Of a stretch of DNA of 64,000 nt, positions 25,753-34,595 are shown piece after piece. Where the stretch lies: assembly GCF_024753245.1 (NCBI RefSeq), contig NZ_JANUGX010000001.1, positions 248,001 to 312,000 of the forward strand. Reading direction: 5' to 3'. Each line of letters opens with the position of its first letter. Position 1 is the stretch's first letter. The position numbers and the translations under genes were made by a program. This DNA comes from Massilia norwichensis. Its GTDB lineage: Bacteria > Pseudomonadota > Gammaproteobacteria > Burkholderiales > Burkholderiaceae_D. The notes beneath the pieces were generated by a model, which did not search any database, was not told the origin of the DNA, and saw nothing but the letters and a program-made list of their open reading frames with translations.

Positions 25753-27141
25753 TCATGCGTCAGGACGGATGTTGTGGTTGAAGCGGAACAGGTTGTCGGG
25801 GTCGTAGCGCTGCTTGATCGCCTGCAGGCGCCCGTAGTTGGGACCGTAGGCTTCGCGGATGCGCGTTCCCTCGTCCTGGGTCAGGAAGTTGATGTAGACG
25901 CTGCCGGCGGCGTGCGGCGCGGCGGCAGCGAAGAATTCGCGCGCCCAGCTCACCACCTTGTCGTCGTCCGCAGGATCGATCCAGCGTCCGTGCACGTTCA
26001 TCGCGAACTGCACGTCGCGGTGCGGGTAGGCGGTGGCGTCGGGCGGCAGCGTATTCGCCTTGCCGCCGATCAGGCCGAGGAAGATCTCGCAGTGCGGCGT
26101 CGGCACCGCGCCGGCGTAGCGCAGCACCACGTCGATGGCTTCGTCGGACAGGCGCGTGAAGTTGTGCGATTTCCAGTAGTTGCGCGCACCTGGCGCCAGC
26201 AGCGGATCGAAGGCCTTTTGCCAGGCTTCGTAGGGCACGGCGCCGACGTGCTCGCCCAGCACCTGGCCGAAGCCGCGTATTTGTTCGAGCATGGGCGCCA
26301 CCGCATCCGGCGCCTGCGGCGAGAACAGCGCCAGCGCGACGATGGGCGTGCCGTGCAAGTCGGCCGCCAGGAAGGGCAGCGGCGGCGCCTGGCGCAGCAC
26401 GGCCCAGACGCTCATCTCGTCGGGCAGCGCGTCGACGAAGTCGCGGTAATGCCGCATCACCTGCTGCGCCTGCGCGGCCGGGAACACGACCAGCCCGGCC
26501 GTGACTTCGGGTCCGACCGGGTGCAGGGCGAACTGGAACAGCGTGACCACGCCAAAATTGCCGCCGCCGCCGCGGATGGCCCAGAACAGGTCGGGCTCGT
26601 CCTCTTCACTGGCCCAGTGGCGCCGGCCGTCGGCGGTGACGACTTCGGCGCCGACCAGGTTGTCGACCGCCAGGCCATGCATGCGGCTCAGCCAGCCGAA
26701 GCCGCCGCCCAGGGTCAGGCCGGCGGCGCCGGTGGTCGAGTTGATGCCGAGCGGGACCGCCAGGCCGCAGGGTTGGGTTTCATGGTCGATGTCGGACAGC
26801 AGCGCGCCGCCGCCGGCCCAGGCAAGGCGCGAACGCGGGTCCACGTGGACGTCGCGCATCGGCGACAGGTCGATCACCATGCCGTCCTCGCACAATGCGC
26901 TGCCGGCGATGTTGTGGCCGCCGCCTTTCACGGCCAGCGGCAAGCCGTTCTCGCGCGCGAAGTTCACGCTTGCCACCACGTCGGCGGTGCCGGCGCAGCG
27001 CGCGATCATGGCGGGACGGCGGTCGATCATGGCGTTCCAGATCGCGCGCGCGTCGTCGTAGCCGGGGTCGCCCGGCTGCAGCACCGGTTCCCGCAGCGTG
27101 GCCTTGAATGCATCGACCACTTCGTTTTTCATGTTCGTCAT
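25753..27141 (-). CDS. FAD-linked oxidoreductase, berberine-bridge (BBE) type
   Basis: A 462-residue flavoprotein of the PCMH/vanillyl-alcohol oxidase fold. The FAD-binding GGGHNIAGSALC near 73-84 carries the His expected to bind FAD covalently. GINSTTGAAGLTLGGGFGWLSR follows, but with no Cys at the second attachment position, so a single covalent bond is likely. VVTADG and IRGGGGNFGVVT complete the domain. The C-terminal BBE segment is PNYGRLQAIKQRYDPDNLFRFN. Substrates of such bacterial oxidases are usually sugars or alcohols; this one is unknown. It is downstream of the SDR gene by 93 bases on the same strand. Confidence 0.9.
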   Translation of the reverse strand: MTNMKNEVVDAFKATLREPVLQPGDPGYDDARAIWNAMIDRRPAMIARCAGTADVVASVNFARENGLPLAVKGGGHNIAGSALCEDGMVIDLSPMRDVHVDPRSRLAWAGGGALLSDIDHETQPCGLAVPLGINSTTGAAGLTLGGGFGWLSRMHGLAVDNLVGAEVVTADGRRHWASEEDEPDLFWAIRGGGGNFGVVTLFQFALHPVGPEVTAGLVVFPAAQAQQVMRHYRDFVDALPDEMSVWAVLRQAPPLPFLAADLHGTPIVALALFSPQAPDAVAPMLEQIRGFGQVLGEHVGAVPYEAWQKAFDPLLAPGARNYWKSHNFTRLSDEAIDVVLRYAGAVPTPHCEIFLGLIGGKANTLPPDATAYPHRDVQFAMNVHGRWIDPADDDKVVSWAREFFAAAAPHAAGSVYINFLTQDEGTRIREAYGPNYGRLQAIKQRYDPDNLFRFNHNIRPDA

Positions 27142-27234
27142 GCTTGCACCCCCAGCAGGTCGGCGCCGGCCGGCGCCGTCCTATGCAGGATAGGTGCTAT
27201 GAAGCGATGTGCAAGCGATGTCGTCGCTGGAAGA

Positions 27235-27981
27235 TCAAAGCCGTACCAGGCGCCCGCCATCCACGCGCAGCTCGGCGCCCCAGATGAAGGCGGCATCCTC
27301 GCCGCACAGGAAGGCGATGGCGGCGGCGATATCGTCGGGGGTGCCGACTTCGGCCTTGTTGATGACTTCGGCGCCGGAGCGCACGTTCGGGTTATCCCAT
27401 AACATCGGCGTGTCGACCGCACCCGGCAGCACCACGTTCACGCGCACGCCCTTGGGCTTGCCCTCCAGCGCCGCCGAGCGGGTCAGCGACAGCAGCGCGG
27501 TCTTGGCCGCCGCATAGGGCGCGACCAGCGGCTCGGTCTCGACCGCGTGCACGCTGGAGACGTTGACCACCGCCCCGCCGCCCTTCATCTTGAGGAAGGC
27601 TTGCTTGATGAAGAGGAAGGCGCCGAGCAGGTCGACGCCGAGGATGCGCTGCCAGTCCTGGACGGTCTGCTCTTCGATGGGCTTGAACATCATCAGGCCG
27701 GCATTGTTGACGACGATGTCCCAATGGCCGAAGCGGGCGATGGCCTCGTCCGCCGCGGCCACGACCTGGTCTTCGCGGCTGACGTCGCAGACCACGGTGG
27801 CGATGCGCCTGGGGTCGGCCTTGGCTTCAAGCGCCAGCTGCGACGCCGCCGCCTCGAGCTTGTCCTGGTTCAGGTCGGCCAGCAGCACGCTGGCGCCATC
27901 CCTCAGCAGGCGGCGCGCGGTGGCAAGACCGATGCCGCCGGCCGCGCCGGTCACGATGGCACTGCGCCCGTCGAGCTTCAC
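27235..27981 (-). CDS. Short-chain dehydrogenase/reductase
   Basis: A 248-residue classical SDR. The Rossmann motif is TGAAGGIG (11-18), the NNAG motif follows near 92-95, and the catalytic Ser is in VVNVSSVHAVET with YAAAK supplying Tyr and Lys near 155-159. An Asp at the end of the second strand (LLADLNQ) favours NAD(H) over NADP(H). It starts with GTG behind AGGAGG, 15 bases after pncB, so it is part of that transcription unit. The substrate cannot be inferred. Confidence 0.92.
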   Translation of the reverse strand: MKLDGRSAIVTGAAGGIGLATARRLLRDGASVLLADLNQDKLEAAASQLALEAKADPRRIATVVCDVSREDQVVAAADEAIARFGHWDIVVNNAGLMMFKPIEEQTVQDWQRILGVDLLGAFLFIKQAFLKMKGGGAVVNVSSVHAVETEPLVAPYAAAKTALLSLTRSAALEGKPKGVRVNVVLPGAVDTPMLWDNPNVRSGAEVINKAEVGTPDDIAAAIAFLCGEDAAFIWGAELRVDGGRLVRL

Positions 27982-27996
27982 GGCCGGCCTCCTTTT

Positions 27997-29184
27997 TCAA
28001 ATGTGCTGGTCGAACACCTGCCGCAGATAGGCGATAAAGGTCTCGTCGGTACCCATGCCCTTGCCCGGGCTGTCGGACAGCTTGGCCACCGGCTGGCCAT
28101 TGCAGCGGGTGAGCTTCATGACGATGTTCAGCGGCTCGTACTGGGTATCGTTGGTGAGCTTGGTGCCGATGCCGAAGCCCAGCTGCACGCGGTCGGCGAA
28201 GTGGCGGTACAGGTTCAGCGCCTTCGGCACCGTCAGCGCATCCGAGAATACCAGGCGCTTGGTGCGGGCGTCGATGCGCAGCTTGGCGTAGTGGGCAATC
28301 GCCTTCTCGCCCCACTCGATGGGGTCGCCGGAATCGTGGCGCAGGCCGTCGAACAGCTTGGCGAAATACAGGTCGAAGTCGCGCAGGAAAGCGTCCATGC
28401 CGACCACGTCGGTCAGCGCCGTGCCGAGGTCGCCGCGGTATTCCTGCACCCAGTCTTCCAGCGCCTTCTTCTGGAAATCGCGCAGGCGCACGTCGAAGGA
28501 TTGGAAAGCCTGCATGTATTCGTGCGCCATGGTCCCGATCGGCACCAGGTTGAATTTCTTGGCCAGGTAGACGTTCGAGGTGCCCTTGAAGAAGCGCGGC
28601 AGTTCGCGCGCCATGGTCTCGACGACCTCTTCGTGCCACTCGCCGGAAAAGCGGCGGCGCACGCCGAAGTCGAAGAACTCGAAGGGGTTCAGGCGCTTGG
28701 GTTCGAGGTCGAAGGCGCGGAATTCCTCGACCTTCTGCGCCAGGCGCTTGCGGCCCTCCTCCAGCGCCGCGGCCTGGTCGAAGCGGCGGAAGTAGAGTTC
28801 GTTGACGATGTAGAGCACGAAGATCTCGAAGCCCATCACGTGCACGATCGGGCCGCAGGCGCGGATGCGCAGGTGCGGGCCGTCGGTCTCGACCTGGATG
28901 AACTTGCGCTGGAAGCGGAACAGGGTCAGGTAGTCGGCGAAGTCGCTCTTGATGAAGCGCAGCGTGCGCAGGTAGTTCACTTCGTCCTCGGTGAACATCA
29001 TCTCGCACAGCAGGTCCAGCTCGCGCTCGACGTCGTCCTTCAGTTCGGCCAGCGGATAGGCCGGCGTGTTGCGGCACTTGAATTCGTATTCGCCGGTGGC
29101 GCCCGGATGCATGTGCAGGAAGGCCTGCCACATCGTGAATTTGTAGAGATCGGTCTCTAACAGGCTGCGGACAACGGGTTTCAT
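27997..29184 (-). CDS. pncB: Nicotinate phosphoribosyltransferase
   Basis: The enzyme converts nicotinate and PRPP to nicotinate mononucleotide in the Preiss-Handler route. The 395-residue length and the opening [16 protein letters not shown] are typical of bacterial Pnc[19 protein letters not shown] near 212-229 includes the phosphorylatable His region, and [14 protein letters not shown] and [10 protein letters not shown] complete the active site. It partners in pathway terms with pncA at 11156-11761. It follows the SET gene by 14 bases and precedes the SDR gene by 15. Confidence 0.95.
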   Translation of the reverse strand: MKPVVRSLLETDLYKFTMWQAFLHMHPGATGEYEFKCRNTPAYPLAELKDDVERELDLLCEMMFTEDEVNYLRTLRFIKSDFADYLTLFRFQRKFIQVETDGPHLRIRACGPIVHVMGFEIFVLYIVNELYFRRFDQAAALEEGRKRLAQKVEEFRAFDLEPKRLNPFEFFDFGVRRRFSGEWHEEVVETMARELPRFFKGTSNVYLAKKFNLVPIGTMAHEYMQAFQSFDVRLRDFQKKALEDWVQEYRGDLGTALTDVVGMDAFLRDFDLYFAKLFDGLRHDSGDPIEWGEKAIAHYAKLRIDARTKRLVFSDALTVPKALNLYRHFADRVQLGFGIGTKLTNDTQYEPLNIVMKLTRCNGQPVAKLSDSPGKGMGTDETFIAYLRQVFDQHI

Positions 29185-29198
29185 GAAGACCTTTCTAT

Positions 29199-29696
29199 TC
29201 AGGCGGCAGCGGCGGTGCTCGTGCCGGTACGCTTTCTGGTGCGGCGCTTCGGCGCCAGCATGGTGCCGCTGCAGGACGGCGCGCCGCAGCGGCAGGCGAA
29301 CAGGCGCTTGAGTGCCGGCGTGTGCCGCTCGTCGTAGATGAGCGCGTAGTTGTAGTTCAGTTCCTCTCCCTCGTCGATATCGCGCAGGGCGTGAATCCAG
29401 ACCCGGCCGTCTTCCTCATAGGCTTCGCAGTTCGGCTCGCAGGCATGGTTGATCCAGCGCGCATCGTTGCCGCGGCTGCCGCCGTCGATCACATTGCCGT
29501 CGGCGAGGCTGAAATAGAAGGTGTGGTTGACGGGACCGCCGCGCTCGACGGCGCGCTGGGTGGCGTCATCCCAGGAGATGCGTTCGCCGCGGTATTCGAT
29601 GATGCGTTCCCCGGCGCCGATCGGGCGCAGCGCGAACACGCCATTGCCGTGTACCGGAGACTTCCTGACTTCGTAGCTTTTCGCAGATGGGCTCAT
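29199..29696 (-). CDS. SET domain protein (putative lysine methyltransferase)
   Basis: A 165-residue protein consisting almost wholly of a SET domain. [11 protein letters not shown] (SAM-binding G-x-G), then [21 protein letters not shown] (the NHSCxPN-type motif) and [12 protein letters not shown] (pseudoknot Tyr) are in order. A post-SET cysteine cluster CRCGAPSC binds zinc, and a basic tail RRTRKRT follows. Bacterial SET proteins methylate ribosomal or DNA-binding proteins in the few studied cases. I chose ATG 29696; the frame is open to 29768 but neither start has a clear ribosome site. It leads a unit with pncB, SDR and FAD oxidase. Confidence 0.9.
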   Translation of the reverse strand: MSPSAKSYEVRKSPVHGNGVFALRPIGAGERIIEYRGERISWDDATQRAVERGGPVNHTFYFSLADGNVIDGGSRGNDARWINHACEPNCEAYEEDGRVWIHALRDIDEGEELNYNYALIYDERHTPALKRLFACRCGAPSCSGTMLAPKRRTRKRTGTSTAAAA

Positions 29697-29891
29697 TACA
29701 GATTCGTGGACGGTGGATGAACGAAGAGGATGCCTATTATTGACCGAAAAGCATGATTCGTGCCGCACGCGAATGGTTTTTGATCTGACCTATGGCAAGA
29801 GAGATCGGCGGCGTCCTTGACAGTCTCCAAGGCGGGGCACAGTCTTGAAGGCTCGGCCGATTTTCGCTGCTTTCTTGAATGAGGAGCCATC

Positions 29892-31298
29892 ATGCTGCAA
29901 ACCATGCGTCCTGATCCCACATTCCATCCCTCGCCGCGGCTGGCGATGGAAGCGGAACCCGAACGGATCGCCTACACGGTGCTGCTGTCGCCCGACCGCT
30001 CGCAACCCGATGCGCTGGCGGTCGTCGACGTCGATCCGGCGTCAAACACTTACGGCACGGTGATCGACCGGCTGGTCATGCCCAACCTGGGCGACGAATT
30101 CCACCACTTCGGCTGGAATGCCTGCAGCTCGGCGCTGTCGCCGATGTCCGGCCACGCGCACCTGCAACGCCGCTTTCTTGTCATTCCCGGCATCCGCTCC
30201 TCGCGCATCTACATCGTCGACACCCAACCCGATCCGCGCAAGCCGCAACTGGTCAAGACCATCGAACCCGAAGAGCTGCTGCGCAAGACCGGCTACTCGC
30301 GGCCCCACACCGTGCACTGCGGCCCGGAAGGCATCTACATCAGCACCCTGGGCGGCGCCGGCGCCGACGGCACCCAGGGGCCGCCGGGCATCGCCATCAT
30401 GGATTGCGAAAACTTCGAGATCCTCGGGCGCTGGGAGATCGAGCGTGGGCCGCAGAAGCTGCACTACGACTTCTGGTGGAACCTGCCGCGCGACTACATG
30501 GTGTCGAGCGAATGGGGTCTGCCGCCGCAGTTCGAGAACGGCATCGTCGCCGAGGATCTGCTGGCCAATAAATACGGCCACGCCGTGCATTTCTGGAGCC
30601 TGCGCGAGCGCAAGCACCTGCAGACCATCGACCTGGGCAGCAATCACCAGATGGCGCTCGAGATCCGCCCGGCCCACGACCCGACGCGCGAATACGGCTT
30701 CCTGGGCGTGGTGGTCGACACCACCAACCTGGAAGGCTCGATCTGGACCTGGTACCGCGAAAACGGCGAGTTCCACATCAGGAAAACCGCCACCATCCCG
30801 CCCGAGCCGGCCGAGGCCGACCAGCTGCCGCCGCTGCTGAAGGGCTTCGGCGCGGTGCCGCCCCTGATCAGCGACATCGACCTCTCGCTCGACGACCGCT
30901 TCCTGTACGTGGCCTGCTGGGGTACCGGCGAGCTGCGCCAGTACGACGTGAGCGACCCGATGCACCCCAGACTGACGGGCAGCGTGCGCGCCGGCGGCAT
31001 CGCCCGCCATGCGCAGCACCCGAGCGGCCGGCCGATCGGCGGCGGCCCGCAGATGACCGAGATCAGCCGCGACGGCAAGCGGGTCTACTTCACCAATTCG
31101 CTGTACAGCAGCTGGGATGCGCAGTTCTATCCGGACGGCGTGCCGGGTGTGCAGCTGATGTGCAAGGTGGGCGAGAACGGCGGCATTGAGCTCGACCCCG
31201 CCTTCTACGTCGACTTCGGGCCGGATTACGCGGCGCACCAGATCCGCCTGCAGGGCGGCGACTGCTCGACCGATTCGTTCTGCTATCCATCTGCTTGA
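29892..31298 (+). CDS. Selenium-binding protein / methanethiol oxidase family (SBP56)
   Basis: A 468-residue seven-bladed propeller of the SELENBP1/MtoX family; characterised bacterial members oxidise methanethiol to formaldehyde, H2S and H2O2 with copper. Conserved segments include PNLGDEFHHFGWNACSS, GIRSSRIYIVDTQPDPR, YDFWWNLPRDYMVSSEWG, DIDLSLDDRFLYVACWGTGELRQYD and GGPQMTEISRDGKRVYFTNSLYSSWD. The Cys that binds selenium in the human protein (Cys57) is Gly here, as expected for an enzyme rather than a selenium carrier. The start follows AGGAG. A membrane protein gene overlaps its stop. Confidence 0.92.
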   Translation: MLQTMRPDPTFHPSPRLAMEAEPERIAYTVLLSPDRSQPDALAVVDVDPASNTYGTVIDRLVMPNLGDEFHHFGWNACSSALSPMSGHAHLQRRFLVIPGIRSSRIYIVDTQPDPRKPQLVKTIEPEELLRKTGYSRPHTVHCGPEGIYISTLGGAGADGTQGPPGIAIMDCENFEILGRWEIERGPQKLHYDFWWNLPRDYMVSSEWGLPPQFENGIVAEDLLANKYGHAVHFWSLRERKHLQTIDLGSNHQMALEIRPAHDPTREYGFLGVVVDTTNLEGSIWTWYRENGEFHIRKTATIPPEPAEADQLPPLLKGFGAVPPLISDIDLSLDDRFLYVACWGTGELRQYDVSDPMHPRLTGSVRAGGIARHAQHPSGRPIGGGPQMTEISRDGKRVYFTNSLYSSWDAQFYPDGVPGVQLMCKVGENGGIELDPAFYVDFGPDYAAHQIRLQGGDCSTDSFCYPSA

Positions 31299-31951
31299 AT
31301 ACCGGCGTCCTCTGGCTCGCGGTGATCGGCCTGGGCCTCTACCATGGCCTGAACCCGGCCATGGGCTGGCCGCTGGCGGTCGCGAACGGCATGGCGGACC
31401 GGCGCGCGGCCTCGGTATTCGCCACCCTGCTGCCGCTGGGCGGCGGACACTTTGCCGCCATCGCCGTGGGGCTGGCGCCCTTCGCCCTGCTCAGCTGGTA
31501 TGTGGCATGGAGCCAGGCGATCCGCATCGGCGCCGGCGCGGCGGTGCTGCTGTTCGGCGTGTTCAAGCTGATCAACCGGCGCCACCCGCGCCTGCTGGCG
31601 CGCATTCCGCCGACCCGGCTGGCGTGGTGGTCCTTCCTGATGGCGACCGCCCACGGCGCCGGGCTGATGCTGGCGCCCTTCATGCTCGGGCTGTGCGCCG
31701 CGCCGGGGCACGATGCGCTCGCGGCCGGGCTGGCGCGGGCGCAGGCGAACATCGGCACGAATCTCGCCGCCACGGTGCTGGTCGCCACCGTGCACACGCT
31801 CGCCACCCTGCTGGCCGGTATGGCCATGGCATGGATCGTCTACCGTTATCTCGGCCTGCGCTTCCTGCGGCGCGCCTGGCTCAACCTCGATGCGGTCTGG
31901 GGCGCCAGCCTGGTGCTTGCCGGCGCCGCCGGGATCGGCCTGGCGCTGTAA
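31295..31951 (+). CDS. Hypothetical membrane protein coupled to the SBP56 gene
   Basis: A 218-residue protein with about six hydrophobic helices. It starts with TTG overlapping the SBP56 stop (TTGA at 31295-31298), so translation is coupled. The first helix contains GLYHGLNPAMGWPLAVA, whose His-Gly-x-Asn-Pro pattern recalls metal or small-ion permeases such as NicO, but I cannot assign it. Another His-containing helix reads LMATAHGAGLMLAPFM. Position suggests it serves the neighbour, for example by handling copper, H2S or methanethiol; that is inference. Confidence 0.75.
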   Translation: MNTGVLWLAVIGLGLYHGLNPAMGWPLAVANGMADRRAASVFATLLPLGGGHFAAIAVGLAPFALLSWYVAWSQAIRIGAGAAVLLFGVFKLINRRHPRLLARIPPTRLAWWSFLMATAHGAGLMLAPFMLGLCAAPGHDALAAGLARAQANIGTNLAATVLVATVHTLATLLAGMAMAWIVYRYLGLRFLRRAWLNLDAVWGASLVLAGAAGIGLAL

Positions 31952-32027
31952 CACAGGATAATGTAGACAACATGGTCTAGATGGCTTACATTTGCTTCTT
32001 CTGCAAGCTCGAACAAGGAGGAAGCAA

Positions 32028-32831
32028 TTGAGCGACTCGCTGGCGCTGCCCTACCATTTTCAGTTCTGGCTCAAACGTGCAGGCGCGAGCGTCTGGACCA
32101 ACGCCATGATCTATCTGATCGTCGCCACCTTGTTCACTGCCGCCTGGCTGTGGTGGCGTGCCCGGCCTGCGCGCCGCGCACCCTTGCAGCAAAAGCCCGT
32201 GGCGGCAAGGCAGATCGGCCGCGAACTGCTCGCCAGCATCGGGCCGGTGCTGGTATTCGGGCTGTTCGTGCCGGTGCTGTTCCTGTTTGGCCTGGGCAAG
32301 CACACGCAGGTGTACCGCCATATCGGGGAACGCGGCTGGCCGTATTTCTTCTTCAGCATCGTCCTGCTCCTGCTGATCCAGGACACCTGGTTTTACTGGA
32401 CCCATCGCCTGATGCACCACCGCCGGCTGTTTCGCTGGTTCCACCTGCAGCATCACCGCTCGGTCAATCCGAATCCCTGGAGCACCTATTCGATGAGCCT
32501 GCTGGAGGCGCTCGTGCTCAGCGGCGTGAACCTGATCGTGCTGTTTGCCGTACCGGCCCACCTCACTGCCCTGATGATCGCCGGCTGGCTGAACGTGATC
32601 TACGGCGTGTACGGGCACCTGGGCTACGAGCTGTATCCGCCTTCGATGAGCCGGCATTGGCTGGGGCGGTGGATCAACACCGCGACCGCGCACAACGCCC
32701 ACCATGCGAAGGGGCGCCACAACTATGGCTACTACTTCCTGATCTGGGACCGGCTGATGGGGACCATCGACCCGGCGACCGCGCAGCATCACGAGACCCG
32801 CCCCCAGCCGGCCCAATCGGTCAAGCTGTGA
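32028..32831 (+). CDS. Fatty acid hydroxylase / sterol desaturase family protein
   Basis: The 267-residue integral membrane protein has the eight-histidine di-iron signature: HRLMHH, then HLQHH ten residues later, and HNAHH near 225. Hydrophobic helices surround these motifs. The family hydroxylates or desaturates lipids using oxygen. I took the TTG at 32028 because AAGGAGG lies six bases upstream; translation would initiate as fMet-Ser-Asp-Ser. No sterol genes are nearby, so an acyl chain or hopanoid-like lipid is a likelier substrate. It overlaps the convergent acyl-CoA synthetase by 11 bases. Confidence 0.9.
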   Translation: MSDSLALPYHFQFWLKRAGASVWTNAMIYLIVATLFTAAWLWWRARPARRAPLQQKPVAARQIGRELLASIGPVLVFGLFVPVLFLFGLGKHTQVYRHIGERGWPYFFFSIVLLLLIQDTWFYWTHRLMHHRRLFRWFHLQHHRSVNPNPWSTYSMSLLEALVLSGVNLIVLFAVPAHLTALMIAGWLNVIYGVYGHLGYELYPPSMSRHWLGRWINTATAHNAHHAKGRHNYGYYFLIWDRLMGTIDPATAQHHETRPQPAQSVKL

Positions 32832-34497
32832 AATCCTCCTCGCGGTACTCGGTCCCCGTCCGTCCGCCTGCCTGCTCGGCCTTGCGCAGCTCGACCCGGC
32901 GGATCTTGCCGGAGATCGTCTTCGGCAGCTCGGTGAACTCCATGCGCCGGATCCGCTTATAGGGCGACAGCCGTTCGCGCGCAAAAGCGAAGATCGCGCC
33001 GGCCAGTTCGCGGGTCGGCTCGACGCCCGGCCGCAGCGTGACGAAGGCTTTCGGCACCGACAGGCGCAGCGGATCGGGGCTCGGCACGATCGCCGCTTCC
33101 AGCACGTCCGGGTGCTCGATCAGCACGCTCTCCAGCTCGAAGGGGCTGATGCGGTAGTCGGAGGACTTGAACACGTCGTCGTTGCGGCCGACGTAGAAGT
33201 AGTAGCCGTCTTCGTCGACGGTGGCGGTGTCGCCGGTGTGGTAGTGGCCGCCGCGCATCACGTCCGCGGTCTTGGCTTCGTCGCCTTCGTAGCACAGTAT
33301 CAGACCCAGCGGTGCAGGGTCCAGCACGAGCGAGATTTCGCCCTCCTGGGCCGGCTGTTCGTCGAGGTCGAGCAGGGTTACCTTGTAGCCCGGCAGCGGT
33401 CGTCCCATCGAGCCCGGCTTGACGAGCTGGCCTGGCGGATTACCGATCTGGCAGGTGGTCTCGGACTGGCCGAAACCGTCGCGGATGCGGATGCCCCAGG
33501 CGCGTTCGACCTGCTCGATGACTTCCGGATTCAGCGGCTCGCCGGCGCCGACCAGCTCGCGCAGCGGCGGCTTCCACGCCGTGAGGTCTTCCTTGATCAT
33601 CATGCGCCAGACCGTGGGCGGCGCACACAGCGAGGTCACGCCGCAGCGGCAGATCACGTCCAGGCAGGCGCGCGCCGAAAAGCGCTCGTAGTTGTAGACG
33701 AAGATGGTGGCGCCGGCATTCCAGGGCGCGAAGAAGCAGCTCCAGGCATGCTTGGCCCAGCCGGGCGAAGAGATGTTCCAGTGGACGTCGCCCTGCTTCA
33801 GGCCGATCCAGTACATGGTCGACAGGTGGCCGACCGGATAGCTCTGGTGGCTGTGCAGCACCAGTTTCGGCTTGGCGGTGGTGCCCGAGGTGAAGTAGAG
33901 CAGCAGCGGATCGGTGGCGCGCGTGACGCCTTCGGCAGTGAACTGCTGCTGCGCCGTGGCGCTGTCGGCGAAGTCGCGCCAGCCCTCGGGCACAGTGCCG
34001 ACCGCGATGCGGGTATAGTCCCCTGGGAGCGTTGCGAACTTGTGCGCTTCCGAGGCCTGCGCGATCACGTGGCGGATGTGGCCGCGCTGCAGGCGGTCTT
34101 CGAGGTCGGCCGGCGACACCAGCATGGTGGTCGGCACCAGCACCGCGCCCAGCTTGATCCCGGCCAGCATGATCTCCCACAGCTCGACGCGGTTGGGCAG
34201 CATGAGCAGCACGCGATCGCCGCGTTGGACGCCCTGCGCGCGCAGCCAGTTGGCCACCTGGCTTGACCTCGCCGACATGTCGGCGTAGCTGATCTTCCTT
34301 TCGCTGCCGTCTTCCTCGACCACCCACAGGGCCGGGGTGTCGCTGCCTTTTGCCTGGACGTCGAAGTAATCGAGCGCCCAGTTGAACGCATCGAGTTCGG
34401 GCGCGCAGTAGTCGCGGTAGGCGGTGTCGTAGTCGAGGCGGTGCTGTTGCAGGAAGTCGCGCGCCTGGATGAAGCGCTCGTGGGGGGATGCGGCCAT
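32821..34497 (-). CDS. AMP-dependent acyl-CoA synthetase (medium-chain/benzoate type)
   Basis: A 558-residue adenylate-forming enzyme that activates a carboxylic acid to its CoA thioester via acyl-AMP. Core motifs are YFTSGTTAKPKLVLHS (A3, about 205-220), DGFGQSETT (A5), YHTGDTATVDEDGYYFYVGR (A7) and a C-terminal PKTISGKIRR carrying the catalytic Lys. The layout and the N-terminal ALDYFDV region resemble ACSM-type medium-chain and benzoate-CoA ligases. The exact acid is not predictable. It stands alone, bounded by a palindromic repeat upstream (34572) and the convergent hydroxylase gene. Confidence 0.92.
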   Translation of the reverse strand: MAASPHERFIQARDFLQQHRLDYDTAYRDYCAPELDAFNWALDYFDVQAKGSDTPALWVVEEDGSERKISYADMSARSSQVANWLRAQGVQRGDRVLLMLPNRVELWEIMLAGIKLGAVLVPTTMLVSPADLEDRLQRGHIRHVIAQASEAHKFATLPGDYTRIAVGTVPEGWRDFADSATAQQQFTAEGVTRATDPLLLYFTSGTTAKPKLVLHSHQSYPVGHLSTMYWIGLKQGDVHWNISSPGWAKHAWSCFFAPWNAGATIFVYNYERFSARACLDVICRCGVTSLCAPPTVWRMMIKEDLTAWKPPLRELVGAGEPLNPEVIEQVERAWGIRIRDGFGQSETTCQIGNPPGQLVKPGSMGRPLPGYKVTLLDLDEQPAQEGEISLVLDPAPLGLILCYEGDEAKTADVMRGGHYHTGDTATVDEDGYYFYVGRNDDVFKSSDYRISPFELESVLIEHPDVLEAAIVPSPDPLRLSVPKAFVTLRPGVEPTRELAGAIFAFARERLSPYKRIRRMEFTELPKTISGKIRRVELRKAEQAGGRTGTEYREEDFTA

Positions 34498-34571
34498 GGC
34501 TGTCTCCTTGTATGTTCTGTTTCGAACATTCTGCCATGGCTTACGGCCGTGCGGTCACACGAAGCTTGTGC

Positions 34572-34595
34572 GTGGGCACGGGGTGCCCACCCTAC
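34572..34595. repeat. Palindromic repeat GTGGGCAC...GTGCCCACCCTAC, copy 2
   Basis: GTGGGCAC (34572-34579) and GTGCCCAC (34583-34590) form a perfect eight-base stem with a GGG loop, followed by CCTAC, the same flank as the copy at 18064. It lies just past the stop of the last formate dehydrogenase-linked gene (34592) and may also help terminate that long operon. Confidence 0.65.

Noticed and set aside
24646..27402. A plus-strand open frame of 918 codons
   Set aside because: It spans three real minus-strand genes and their gaps; composition is Arg/Ala/Gln-rich with no recognisable fold.
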